Source of the DNA: Roseiarcus sp963813555
GTDB lineage: Bacteria > Pseudomonadota > Alphaproteobacteria > Rhizobiales > Beijerinckiaceae
Reading direction: 5' to 3'
DNA length: 64,000 nucleotides
NCBI GenBank assembly: GCA_963813555.1
Contig: CAWEZX010000004.1
Location: 248,001-312,000 of the forward strand
Positions 36,241 through 45,317 of the stretch are shown piece after piece. The position numbers were made by a program, and so were the translations under genes. The notes beneath the pieces were generated by a model. That model saw only the letters and a list, made by a program, of their open reading frames with translations, ran no database searches and was not told where the DNA came from. The number at the start of each line of letters is the position of its first letter. Position 1 is the first letter of the stretch.

Positions 36241-38540
36241 GCTTCGGCCTCCTTGACGGGCTCGACCCGTGTCGGCCCCTCTTCCGGGACGCGTCGCCGG
36301 CCGAACCATTGGCCCAGGATGTTGTGCTGGCGGAGCCAGATATCGCCGACGACCGCGACGATCAGAATGAGGCCGATAAAGACATTCTGCCATTGCTGCG
36401 GCAACACGAATGACGAGCCGTCCTTGAGGATGATCTGCAACGACAGCAGCGAACGGATGAGCGTGATCACCGCTGCGCCTGCAAGAGAGCCGATCATCGT
36501 GCCGTAGCCGCCGAAGATCGATCCGCCGCCGATGATGATTGAGGAGATGCTGTCGAGCTCGCGCAATTGTCCAGCGATCGGGATGAAGCTGCGATAGAAA
36601 GCGTCGTAGATGATCCCGGCGCAGGCGGCGCAGATCGATGAGATCAAGAAAGAGGTGAAGCGCACCCGCCGCGTATTGATGCCTGCGAAATTCGCTGCGC
36701 GTTCGTTTCCGCCGATCGCGTAGACCTTCTCGCCGAAGGTGGTATGAGCGAGCACGATTCCGGCAACCAGCGCGACGAGCAAGACGAATATGGTCTGCAC
36801 GCTGACCGCCTTGGCGACGGCGAGCCATAGGCCGCCAGTCGGCGCAAGATCCATGGCGTCGAGGAACTCGTAGAGGTTTCGTCCGATGAGATTGAACGAT
36901 TCCGGAAAACCGTTGAGCTGAGTGCCGGCGACAATCGAGGAGCCGAGGCCGCGCGCCCAATAGAATGTCCCGAGGGTGGCGATGAAGGCCGGCAGGCCGA
37001 CATAGGCGGTGAGCCACCCGTTGATGACGCCCGCGACAACTCCGGCCAGGATTCCGCCGCCGACCGCGGCCAGCGGCCCCCAGTTCGTATCCTTCATGAC
37101 GACGGCGGCGACCGCGCCGGATAAAGCCAGCACCGAACCAACCGAAAGGTCGATGTCGCCATTGGCCATCACAAACGTCAGGCCGACAGCAAGGAGCGCG
37201 ATCTCGGAGAAGGCAAGCAGGATAGCAAAGCTGTTGTCGAGGCCGCCCCAGAAATCAGGTCTCGCCCATAAGCCGAACAGCCAAAGCGCGACCATGAGGA
37301 TCACCGCCGCCGCGTCTCTACGGTAGAAGAAGGCGGCGATGCCGCGTTTGCCCAGGCCCCGCGCCTGCACGGTCGCGCCGCGGGTCTGGACGCCCGAGAC
37401 CGCGACGCCGCCGAGGTCGGGGACCGGCGGCGGCGGCCGGCCCCGCAACCAGGCCCAGAGGCGGGGGATGGCGCGGCGCCGGACGAGCCAGGGCTCGATC
37501 AGCACGGCGACGATGAGGACGACGCCGAGAAAGGCCGGGACCGCGCCGGGGGGCAATTGTGTCACCGCCGCCACCTGCACAGTCTCGCCGCCGCCGAGAT
37601 CGATGGTGCGGGTGGTGGGAACTCCTTCACGCAGAACCTTGTCGATGAGGCCGATAAGAATCGCGCCCAGACAGGAGCCGAAGATCCGCCCCCGGCCGCC
37701 AAAAATGGCCGCGCCGCCAACAATCACCGACGCGATGGCGATCAACTCCAAGCCAAAGCCGGCCAGTGGGTCCGCATCCTTGTTCTGCGCGACATTCATG
37801 AGACCGGCGATCACCGCGCAAAGAGAGGAGAGAACATAAGAGCGCATGCGCACGAAACGCGTGTTGATCCCTGCGTAACGCGCCGCTTGCTCGTTGCCGC
37901 CGACAGAGTATGTCGTCCAACCGATCGTGGTGTAGGCGAGCGCCGCCGCGGCGACCGCGACGATGATGATGAAGAGAATGATCTGGTTGTTGAAGCCGAG
38001 TGAATTGATCTCGCCCAAACGGAAGAATGCAGGAGAATCTCCTGCCTTGATTTCGAAGGCGATGTTTTTGCCGCCGGTGAGGCCGAGGATCACGCCGCGG
38101 CCGATGAACAGCATCGTCAGCGTCGCGATGAAGGCCGGTACTTCCAGGACCGTCACCAGAAAGCCGTTGATCAGTCCGATCGCCAGACCGATGACGAGGC
38201 ACCAGACGACCGCTGTCCAGACGCCCATGTCGAAATAGGTCGGCGCGAAAATCATGCCGAAGATCGTCGCCGTAAGGCCGAAGGTCGATCCGACCGAGAG
38301 ATCCAGCTCCCTGTTGACGATGACAAAGGTCATGCCGATCGCCAGCACGCCATAGCGCGAGGCGTCGCGCAGGACGGAAAAGAGCGCGTCGATCGATCCA
38401 AAGAAGGCGGGATTGAGATAGAGCCCGGCCGTGTAGAGGAGCGCCATAATGGCGAGGAGGCCGACCTCCCAGCCTCCGAACAGGAGGGGAGCTTCGCGCC
38501 CCAGGTCGCGAACGCTTGCGTCGTTGGTAAAAGCTGTCAT
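36237..38540 (-). CDS. Fusion of two ribose-type ABC permeases in one polypeptide
   Basis: 767 residues from ATG 38540. Both halves are complete RbsC-like permeases. The first half has IGMTFVIVNRELDLSVGSTF and GGAAIFGGRGRIFGSCLGA; the second has VGLTFVMANGDIDLSVGSVL and GGGSIFGGYGTMIGSLAGA. They are joined near residues 385-420 by a proline/arginine-rich linker (WAWLRGRPPPPVPDLGG). RbsC-type permeases normally work as two separate chains, so this covalent dimer is unusual. It is followed by a single-domain ATPase and preceded by a binding protein, forming a full importer of unknown sugar. Confidence 0.9.
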   Translation of the reverse strand: MTAFTNDASVRDLGREAPLLFGGWEVGLLAIMALLYTAGLYLNPAFFGSIDALFSVLRDASRYGVLAIGMTFVIVNRELDLSVGSTFGLTATIFGMIFAPTYFDMGVWTAVVWCLVIGLAIGLINGFLVTVLEVPAFIATLTMLFIGRGVILGLTGGKNIAFEIKAGDSPAFFRLGEINSLGFNNQIILFIIIVAVAAAALAYTTIGWTTYSVGGNEQAARYAGINTRFVRMRSYVLSSLCAVIAGLMNVAQNKDADPLAGFGLELIAIASVIVGGAAIFGGRGRIFGSCLGAILIGLIDKVLREGVPTTRTIDLGGGETVQVAAVTQLPPGAVPAFLGVVLIVAVLIEPWLVRRRAIPRLWAWLRGRPPPPVPDLGGVAVSGVQTRGATVQARGLGKRGIAAFFYRRDAAAVILMVALWLFGLWARPDFWGGLDNSFAILLAFSEIALLAVGLTFVMANGDIDLSVGSVLALSGAVAAVVMKDTNWGPLAAVGGGILAGVVAGVINGWLTAYVGLPAFIATLGTFYWARGLGSSIVAGTQLNGFPESFNLIGRNLYEFLDAMDLAPTGGLWLAVAKAVSVQTIFVLLVALVAGIVLAHTTFGEKVYAIGGNERAANFAGINTRRVRFTSFLISSICAACAGIIYDAFYRSFIPIAGQLRELDSISSIIIGGGSIFGGYGTMIGSLAGAAVITLIRSLLSLQIILKDGSSFVLPQQWQNVFIGLILIVAVVGDIWLRQHNILGQWFGRRRVPEEGPTRVEPVKEAEA

Positions 38541-38598
38541 CGGCCCTGCCGAAGGGGTGTGAGCGAGGCCTCGCGCCTCGCTCACAACCTCGAACGAT

Positions 38599-39672
38599 TC
38601 AGTTCTCGAAGCGCTTGCCGACCTTGTCGACATTGTCCTTGGTCACAAGCTGCGCGCGCGTATCCAGGTTCGCGGCCGCGATGTTGCGATCAAGTTGCAG
38701 ATAGAGCTGAACGACAGGATAGAAGCCCTGCAGGAAGGGTTGTTGTCCGAGGGAGCCCTGCAACGCGCCGGTCTTGATCTGCTCGAGCTGCTTCGGGCCA
38801 AGGTCGAAGCCATAGGCGCAGATCTTGTTATTGAGCTTGAGCTGCGAGATGGCGTCGCCGATCGCGGGCGTCACGCTGCCGTTCGGTCCAAAGAGCCCCA
38901 CCACGTCCTTGCGGCTTTCGATCAACTGCACGATCGGGGCGGCGGTGATGTCCGTGCCAATGTCGACGCCAATGTTGTTGGGGCCGGCGTCGACCTTGAA
39001 ATCTTGCAGGCGGTTGGCGGCCTTGAGCGCCTTGACCGTCGCCTGGAATGCTGCGGTCACCCGGTTGTTGACCTCGATGTTGCCAACCGGCACGATGTTC
39101 GGGAATAGAATCGAACCGCCCTTGACATTGTTTTTGATGAGGCACTTCACAATCGCCTCGCCCCCGATCGCAGCCGCTGAGGCGTTCTGACCCGTATGAC
39201 TGATGTTGTTACGGTCATACAGCGTGCCATCGAACGAGTTGGTCGTTGCGACAACGACGCCGCGATCTTCGAGCTTCTTTACGATGTCGTCATAGGCGCC
39301 GACCTGAGGCGTCGTCATGATCACGCCATTGATGGTCGGATCGTTGGCGATTTGATTGAGAATTTGGATTTCGCGCGGGACATCGTCTATCGGCGCTTCG
39401 GAGCCGAGCTTGATCAGGTTGATACCGAAGGCGTTGGCGGCGACCTGCGCGCCCACATAGACAGGATCGAAGAAGCCGTTGCCTGCGGTGTGAGTGATGA
39501 TGGCGAAAGTGAGCGGCTTGCCGTTTTTCCTGGTGGTCGGCGCTTCTTTCGCGGCGTCCTCCCACGTATAGCCGCCGACCGCCTTGTTGATCGCGCCCGA
39601 CTGAGCGAAGGCCCCCGAACTCCAAAGACAAGTTGCCGCAACAATCGCGGCGACGCCTAGCCCTCTATTCAT
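38599..39672 (-). CDS. Sugar ABC transporter substrate-binding protein
   Basis: 357 residues from ATG 39672, behind the ribosome site GAGGAGGAACGCT. Signal peptide MNRGLGVAAIVAATCLWSSG ending AFA-QSG. Periplasmic-binding-protein-1 fold: FAIITHTAGNGFFDPVYVGA, GVIMTTPQVGAYDDIVKKLE, ATTNSFDGTLYDRNN and GYFPV-like C-terminus FLQGFYPVVQLYLQLDRNI. Resembles fructose/inositol-type binding proteins. The partner permease fusion and ATPase follow on the same strand. Confidence 0.92.
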   Translation of the reverse strand: MNRGLGVAAIVAATCLWSSGAFAQSGAINKAVGGYTWEDAAKEAPTTRKNGKPLTFAIITHTAGNGFFDPVYVGAQVAANAFGINLIKLGSEAPIDDVPREIQILNQIANDPTINGVIMTTPQVGAYDDIVKKLEDRGVVVATTNSFDGTLYDRNNISHTGQNASAAAIGGEAIVKCLIKNNVKGGSILFPNIVPVGNIEVNNRVTAAFQATVKALKAANRLQDFKVDAGPNNIGVDIGTDITAAPIVQLIESRKDVVGLFGPNGSVTPAIGDAISQLKLNNKICAYGFDLGPKQLEQIKTGALQGSLGQQPFLQGFYPVVQLYLQLDRNIAAANLDTRAQLVTKDNVDKVGKRFEN

Positions 39673-39750
39673 AGCGTTCCTCCTCGTGATCAGCTCTTGA
39701 TCGCGCAGTCTCAACGGAAACGTTGGAGCGCCTCAGGGAGGCGCCCTATC

Positions 39751-39764
39751 CGCCAAATTTGGCG
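39751..39764. promoter_or_regulatory. Perfect 14-base palindrome upstream of a binding-protein gene
   Basis: CGCCAAATTTGGCG lies 79 bases ahead of the start of the substrate-binding protein gene at 39672, a position suited to an operator. No matching regulator gene is adjacent. Confidence 0.45.
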
Positions 39765-39917
39765 CGCGATAGATCGAATTTAGCCAATCCAATCGAAGTA
39801 GAACGACGATTGAGAGATTTGGCAACTCAGAAATTTGCTGGGGTCAACTGGGCGTGCGACGCGCAGGACCATCCCTCGACGAGACCGCGCGACGCACGAA
39901 TTCGATCGCCGCCAGGC

Positions 39918-40079
39918 TCAGGCCTTCGACGCGACGCGCCCGAGCCGCATGAACTCGATTGCGCGCTTGGGATCAGCCAGCGCCGAGGCGCCGCCCTCGG
40001 GTTTCAGCGCGGGACCGACGATCACGCCATCCTCGTAGGTCTCGAGGTCGCCGTGACTCCCCGTCCGGCCATGTGGGCT
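39918..40079 (-). pseudogene. Unidentified C-terminal gene remnant
   Basis: Directly after the permease stop, another frame reads HGRTGSHGDLETYEDG, VIVGPALKPEGGASALAD and PKRAIEFMRLGRVASKA, ending at TGA 39918. The composition is protein-like, but there is no start codon in place, so it seems to be the 3' end of a deleted downstream operon gene. No family is recognised. The rest of the 39673-40077 spacer holds the palindrome at 39751 and nothing else I can name. Confidence 0.35.
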
Positions 40080-41016
40080 ACTTTCCGGCTCCCGCGGTAA
40101 GCCCCATGACGATGTAACGCTCGAGGAAAATCCCGATGAGCAGGAGCGGCATGATGGCCGCTGTCGCCAGCGCCGCGATTGTCCACCAGTTGATGCCGGA
40201 CGAGCCCGTCTGGCTCGCCACCATGACCGGCAGCGTTTGCGCGTCGGACCCGGTCAGGAGCGAGGCGAAGAAATATTCGTTCCAACAGAGGACGAGCGAC
40301 AGGATGAAAGCCGCGATCATGCCCGGCAGCGCGACCGGGAGAACGATGCGGAGAAAGGCCCCCCAGATCGTGCAGCCGTCCACCAGCGCCGCCTGCTCCA
40401 TCTCCATCGGGATGGTGTCGAACTGATCGCGCATCACCCAAATCACGATCGGCAGAACCATCAATGTGTAGATGAGGATGAGACCGATCCGCGTGTCGAG
40501 CAGGGCCAGCTCCTTGTATAGAACGAGGAACGGCAGCGCGAGGACGACGGGGGGAAGGATGAGCTGCGAGACGAAGAAGAACGAGATGTCCTTATTTCGC
40601 CACGGGCCGAATTTGTATTCGAACCGACTTAGTCCGTAGGCGGCCAGCGAGCCGATGACGATCGCAAAGGCGGAGGCGCCGACCGAGCAGATGACGCTGT
40701 TGATAAATTTGTTCAGGAACTCATCGCGGACGTCGGAGGTGGCGAAGATGGTGTCGGGGGACAGCCCGAGCGACTGCCATCCTTTCCAGGACGGCGCAAA
40801 ATCGACCCAGGGGACGAGGTGGCCCTGCGTCACGTCCCGTCCGAGCTTCACTGATGTCGAGAGCGTCCAATAAATAGGAAAGAGGGCGACAAACGTCCAA
40901 ATCAGGAGCAACGCGTAGATGCCGATTCGCCCCGCGACGCGACCAGCCTGACGCGCGGCGGTCGCCGTTTCCTCCGGCTTCTCGACCACCGCATGCGCGG
41001 CGAATTCACTCGTCAC
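40078..41016 (-). CDS. Carbohydrate ABC transporter permease, MalG type
   Basis: 312 residues, six predicted membrane helices. The conserved EAA loop is present as MEMEQAALVDGCTIWGAFLR, followed by IVLPVALPGMIAA and an ending YIVMGLTAGAGK. It begins 33 bases after the MalF-type gene and completes its heterodimer. Order on this strand is ATPase, binding protein, MalF, MalG. The N-terminal leader is typical of polyol/sugar porters of the CUT1 class. Confidence 0.93.
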   Translation of the reverse strand: MTSEFAAHAVVEKPEETATAARQAGRVAGRIGIYALLLIWTFVALFPIYWTLSTSVKLGRDVTQGHLVPWVDFAPSWKGWQSLGLSPDTIFATSDVRDEFLNKFINSVICSVGASAFAIVIGSLAAYGLSRFEYKFGPWRNKDISFFFVSQLILPPVVLALPFLVLYKELALLDTRIGLILIYTLMVLPIVIWVMRDQFDTIPMEMEQAALVDGCTIWGAFLRIVLPVALPGMIAAFILSLVLCWNEYFFASLLTGSDAQTLPVMVASQTGSSGINWWTIAALATAAIMPLLLIGIFLERYIVMGLTAGAGK

Positions 41017-41049
41017 GCAGTCCTCTCTTTTGATGCGCCGGGAAACATC

Positions 41050-42147
41050 TCAGGTCATCTTCTGCATGTAGCGGTTGGCGACCTTGAGGAGAAGCATGAT
41101 GAAAACGATGATGATGACGAGGTAGACCTCGGCCACCATCGTCGCATAGCCGACGTTGGAGCGATCCCGATATTCCCGGTAGACGAAGCTCGAGATTGTG
41201 TCGGTTGCGCCGGCTGGGCCGCCCGCCGTCACATTGATGACGATGTCCGCGAGCTTGAGTTCAAAGATGGTGCGCAGGATGATCGCCGTCACGCTCACTG
41301 GGAGCATGAGCGGAAATGTGATTTCCCAGAACGTTTGCCAGGTGCTCGCGCCATCGACCTTGGCGGCCTCCTTCACATCGAGCGGCAGCGCCTGCAGGCC
41401 CGCGAGAAGCAGGATCACCATGAACGGGATCCACTCCCACGCGTCCATGGCGATGATCGTGGTCCTGGCGATCCACGGATCAGTGAAAAAGGCGACATTC
41501 TCCCAGCCGAGCCATCTGGCGAAATTCGCCAGCGGCCCGAAGCGGTTTTCCGTGAGCGATTTGCCGATCATCCAGCTGATCGCCACGGGGCTCAGCATGA
41601 ACGGCAGAAGGAAGGCGATGCGGAAGAACTTGCGGCCGCGGATATCTGCGCTGAGCAGGAGCGCAAGGCCGAAGGCGATCACGTATTGAACGATCACGGT
41701 GGCCACGTAGAAAACCATATTGCCGAGCGCGTTCCAAAAATAGGAATCGGCCCAAAGCGTGCGAAGATTATCGAGCCCGTTGAAGTGGTGGCCGGACTGC
41801 GCGTTCAGATTCCAGTCAGTGAAAGCGATGTAGAGTCCGAAGATTGTCGGGAAGATCACCATCGCCGCGGTGAACAGCAGCGCCGGCAGGACGAACAGGG
41901 TCTGCTTGCCGCCCTCCCCGTACTTGAGCACCTGACTAACCCCGAGCGCCGCGCCCCACAGAAGGAACGCGAACATCGTCGGCTGCCAGTTGCCGAAGCC
42001 GAGGGGAACGACGCCCAAAGCGCCGCAAATCTGCAGCGCGGCTACGGCGACGAAAAACGCCGAGCCAAGCCGGAAGATCCAATTGCCTGCAGACACCTCG
42101 CCAGGAAGGATGTCCTCGTGCGCTGCTTCAGTTCTTTTTCTGCTCAC
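41050..42147 (-). CDS. Carbohydrate ABC transporter permease, MalF type
   Basis: 365 residues with two additional N-terminal hydrophobic segments (FFVAVAALQICGALGVVPLG and TMFAFLLWGAALGVSQVL) before the core LFVLPALLFTAAMVIFPTIF. The EAA loop is LDVKEAAKVDGASTWQTFWE. Translation appears to start at GTG 42147. It works with the MalG-type permease downstream and the upstream binding protein. CUT1 family; substrate unknown, possibly a polyol or disaccharide. Confidence 0.92.
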   Translation of the reverse strand: MSRKRTEAAHEDILPGEVSAGNWIFRLGSAFFVAVAALQICGALGVVPLGFGNWQPTMFAFLLWGAALGVSQVLKYGEGGKQTLFVLPALLFTAAMVIFPTIFGLYIAFTDWNLNAQSGHHFNGLDNLRTLWADSYFWNALGNMVFYVATVIVQYVIAFGLALLLSADIRGRKFFRIAFLLPFMLSPVAISWMIGKSLTENRFGPLANFARWLGWENVAFFTDPWIARTTIIAMDAWEWIPFMVILLLAGLQALPLDVKEAAKVDGASTWQTFWEITFPLMLPVSVTAIILRTIFELKLADIVINVTAGGPAGATDTISSFVYREYRDRSNVGYATMVAEVYLVIIIVFIMLLLKVANRYMQKMT

Positions 42148-42220
42148 AGCGCGATGCCCGCTTCGGCGATTAAGTCCACGGCGCGTCGTGCGCCGCGGAC
42201 GCTATTGTAGTGATGAGCAC

Positions 42221-43888
42221 TCAGGCGAGACCCATCGCGATCCGATAGTATTTGACCTGGTTTTCCCGGCCGAGTTTGTCGGTCAGTTTGTCCCAAGCCG
42301 CCGCGACGTTGTCGGCGCCCTGTTGCGCGGTCTGCTTGCCTGCGAACGTCTTCTGCAACTCATCCTCGGCGATGCTGTAGTACTGAAAGATGCCGGGGAT
42401 ACGCGGTTCGATCGCGGAATTCGGGTGGTTGTAGGAGGTCGACTGCGAGTCCATGTACGACCCGATATATTTCTTGTCGTATCCGGCGAGCGCCCACAGG
42501 TCGAGGTTGGTGTGGCTCTTGCGGTAGGGCTGGAAGCCCGAGGGATAGGCCGCCGTCCACATCGACAGATCCTTGCCGCCGAGATGGGCCGCCGCGCTCC
42601 AGGCCGCCTTGTGGCGCTTGGAGTCGCCATCGACCGACTTCATCACATAGATGCCCCAGCCGAGGTAGGCCATGTTGGGCGCCACGTTGGGTCCGGTGGC
42701 AAGCTTCTCCCACGCGCCCTTGCGGAAATTGTAGACGTCGTCCGACGCCGGGAGAATGTCAAAGTCGAGCACGTCGCCGATCGTCGCGGTGTCGCTGGTC
42801 TTCGCCACGGTGCCGATGTCTCCCCACCACTCGAGCAAGCCGCCAGTGCCGGTGAGAAATTGCTGGAAGGCGGTCGTTCCGGGATCAGCGTTGATCTGGT
42901 CGGCCGGCTCATAGGGCAACGCGTCGACGACGTCCTGGATCGCGCGCACCCAAGCCGGGTTGTTGACGAGCGGCTTCATGTTCTCGTCGAACATCCAGTT
43001 TTTTTCGCCGGGATATTTGGCATAGGCCGTCGCTCGGCTGGCGGTGAAATAGAACTCGAACCCGCCCCACGGCTTCGGCTGGTCGAGGAACCCGTAGACC
43101 TCCTTGCCCTTGACCTTCTTTCCCTTGAGGAACTTGGTGACCTGCTGGACCTGCTGCCAGGTCTTGGGCGCGCTCCAGGTCGCAAGGCCCGCCTTGTCCT
43201 TCCAGTCCGCCCATTGCTTGGCGAGATCGGGATCGGAGAACACATCGGTGCGTCTGTTCATCGTGTGGCAGTCGCTGTCGATGGTGACGCGATGGATCTT
43301 GCCATTCCACGTGCCGACCGGCGGCTTCAGATAATTGACGTAGTCGTCGAAGTCGATCTGCGTCTTGACCCAGTCGGGCATCTCCGAGAGCAGGTCCTTG
43401 ACCCCCATGTCGCCTTCGAACGGCGCGCCCATCTCGAGAATGTCGAAGTCTGCGGTGCCGGTCGCGATCGACTGCTGGAGCCTGGCGTTGTAATCGGCTT
43501 GGGCCAAATCGATCCATTTGATCGAGGCGCCCGTGTAGGCTTCCCACGGCTTCAGGAAGCCGCGAAACAGGAAGTCGTGCAGGTTCTGGTTGTTGAGGCC
43601 CATGAACGAGAAGTCGACGCCCTTGAACTCGCCGGGCTGAACGTTGGCCTTCGTCGGCTCGAGGCAGAGCGCGCCGACTTTCTGCCAGTCGGCGTCCGTC
43701 GGAGATCCGTTGCCTGCGCCGGGGATCTTCATGATCTGGGCGACGACGCTGTCTTGAGCGAACGACGGCGTCGACGACAAGAGGGGCGCGCTCGCGCCAA
43801 GCGTCGCGGCGGCGCCCGCCACCCCCTTCAGGACGTCGCGGCGGCTCCTCTGCATCGCCATGAGCAGTTCGTAGACGTGCACACGCAT
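42221..43888 (-). CDS. CUT1-type ABC substrate-binding protein with Tat-like signal
   Basis: 555 residues from ATG 43888 after a GAGGAGG ribosome site. The leader has a twin-arginine pattern, QRSRRDVLKGVAGAAATLGA, and a likely cleavage after SFA. The mature chain is a family-1 extracellular solute-binding protein: LQQSIATGTADFDILEMGAP, WWGDIGTVAK and LGWGIYVMKSVDGDSKR. Tat export would imply folding or cofactor binding before secretion. It belongs with the MalF/MalG pair downstream. Confidence 0.92.
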   Translation of the reverse strand: MRVHVYELLMAMQRSRRDVLKGVAGAAATLGASAPLLSSTPSFAQDSVVAQIMKIPGAGNGSPTDADWQKVGALCLEPTKANVQPGEFKGVDFSFMGLNNQNLHDFLFRGFLKPWEAYTGASIKWIDLAQADYNARLQQSIATGTADFDILEMGAPFEGDMGVKDLLSEMPDWVKTQIDFDDYVNYLKPPVGTWNGKIHRVTIDSDCHTMNRRTDVFSDPDLAKQWADWKDKAGLATWSAPKTWQQVQQVTKFLKGKKVKGKEVYGFLDQPKPWGGFEFYFTASRATAYAKYPGEKNWMFDENMKPLVNNPAWVRAIQDVVDALPYEPADQINADPGTTAFQQFLTGTGGLLEWWGDIGTVAKTSDTATIGDVLDFDILPASDDVYNFRKGAWEKLATGPNVAPNMAYLGWGIYVMKSVDGDSKRHKAAWSAAAHLGGKDLSMWTAAYPSGFQPYRKSHTNLDLWALAGYDKKYIGSYMDSQSTSYNHPNSAIEPRIPGIFQYYSIAEDELQKTFAGKQTAQQGADNVAAAWDKLTDKLGRENQVKYYRIAMGLA

Positions 43889-44092
43889 GGATCGTTCCTC
43901 CTCTTGCGCCGACGTGGCGGAGTTCCGGAGATCCGGACTCCGCGCCGCGCTCCACTCGCGCGCTCGGCCAACGCAGAACTCCAAGACTAAGCGGGCGCTT
44001 TGCGGCAAGTCAATTGCGCGTACCGTGAGCATTTGCCCGCCCGGTGGCAACGTCGATTAGCGCCGAATGAGGGCCTCCTGCGCCGCCGCGCC

Positions 44093-45155
44093 CTATTCCA
44101 GGCGCTTGCCGCTTTCGGCGTCGAAGAGGTGGACCGAGTCCAGGTTTGGCGAGAGCAGCAGGCTTTGGCCCGGCTGCGCCGATATGCGGTCACGGAAGAC
44201 GGTGACGATGGGGTGACCCCCGACCTTGGCGAACACCTGTGTTTCCGAGCCGGTCGGCTCGACCACCGAAACTTCGGCCTTGAAATCGTCGCCGATGGCC
44301 AGATGCTCGGGCCGAATTCCGTAGATGCAAGGCCGCCCGTCGATGTTTTGCGGCGCCGATCTGAGAGGCAACTCCACGCCGCTTTCAGTCACGAAGGCCG
44401 GCTTGCCTTTGAGCGTTACAGACCCCTTCAGCAAATTCATTGACGGGGATCCGATAAAGCCCGCGACGAAGAGGGTGGCTGGCCGATCATAGAGCTCAAG
44501 CGGAGCGCCGGTCTGCTCCACGACGCCGTCGCGCATGACCACGATTTCGATCCGCCATCGTCATGGCCTCGATCTGATCGTGCGTGACATAGATCGTCGT
44601 AGTCTTCAGGCGCTGATGCAACTCCTTGATTTCGGCGCGCATCTGCACGCGCAGCTGAGCGTCCAGGTTCGAGAGCGGCTCGTCGAACAGAAAGACCTGC
44701 GGATCGCGCACGATCGCCCGCCCCATCGCGACGCGCTGACGCTGCCCGCCGGACAATTGCCGCGGGTAACGGGAAAGATAAGGAGCGACATGAAGGATGT
44801 CGGCGGCCCGTCGAACACGCGCCTGAATCTCGTCCTTTGGCGTATTGCGCAGCTTCAGCCCAAAACTCATGTTCTGTTCGACGGTTTTGTGCGGATAGAG
44901 CGCGTAATTTTGAAAAACCATCGCAATATCGCGATCTCTCGGCGGCAGGTTGTTGACCACGCGCGCGCCGATCTTGACCTTTCCCCCTGTGATCGACTCC
45001 AGCCCGGCGATCATTCGCAGAAGGGTGGATTTCCCACAGCCGGACGGCCCCACGAGCGTGACGAATTCCCCATCGGCGATCGAAAGCGAGACGCCATGAA
45101 TGACTTCGACGCCAGCATAGGCCTTACGCGCGTTGACAACGTCGACCGACGCCAT
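44093..45155 (-). pseudogene. MalK/UgpC-type ABC ATPase, frameshifted by one base
   Basis: From ATG 45155: Walker A VGPSGCGKSTLLRMIAG, Q-loop AMVFQNYALYPHKTVEQN, signature LSGGQRQRVAMGRAIVRDP and Walker B LFDEPLSNLDAQLR. After EAMTMADR an extra A near 44544-44549 breaks the frame; the next frame resumes with VVMRDGVVEQTGAPLELYD, AGFIGSPSMNLLKG and the C-terminal TOBE region to KRLE. The two parts together make a normal protein of about 353 residues. The rest of this importer is intact, so a sequence error or very recent inactivation is likely. Confidence 0.9.
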
Positions 45156-45317
45156 TCTTCTCCTCCACACACGATTTCCATCGCGACGTCAGACCGTGAG
45201 CGTAGTTGATCGCCGGAGTGACGTCGAGCCGCGTACGCATGCGGGAAGAGAAAATTACGAAGGCGGCGTGTGAGCCAGGAGGCAGGCTCTGCCACCTCGA
45301 ATATAGAAGGGCAGGAA

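Noticed and set aside
40993..42210. 405-codon plus-strand frame opposite the MalF-type permease
   Set aside because: Antisense shadow; composition typical of reversed membrane-protein codons.
41990..43990. 666-codon open frame on the plus strand opposite the binding protein
   Set aside because: It mirrors the codons of a clear minus-strand gene in GC-rich DNA; the translation is rich in R, E, D and H with no family features.
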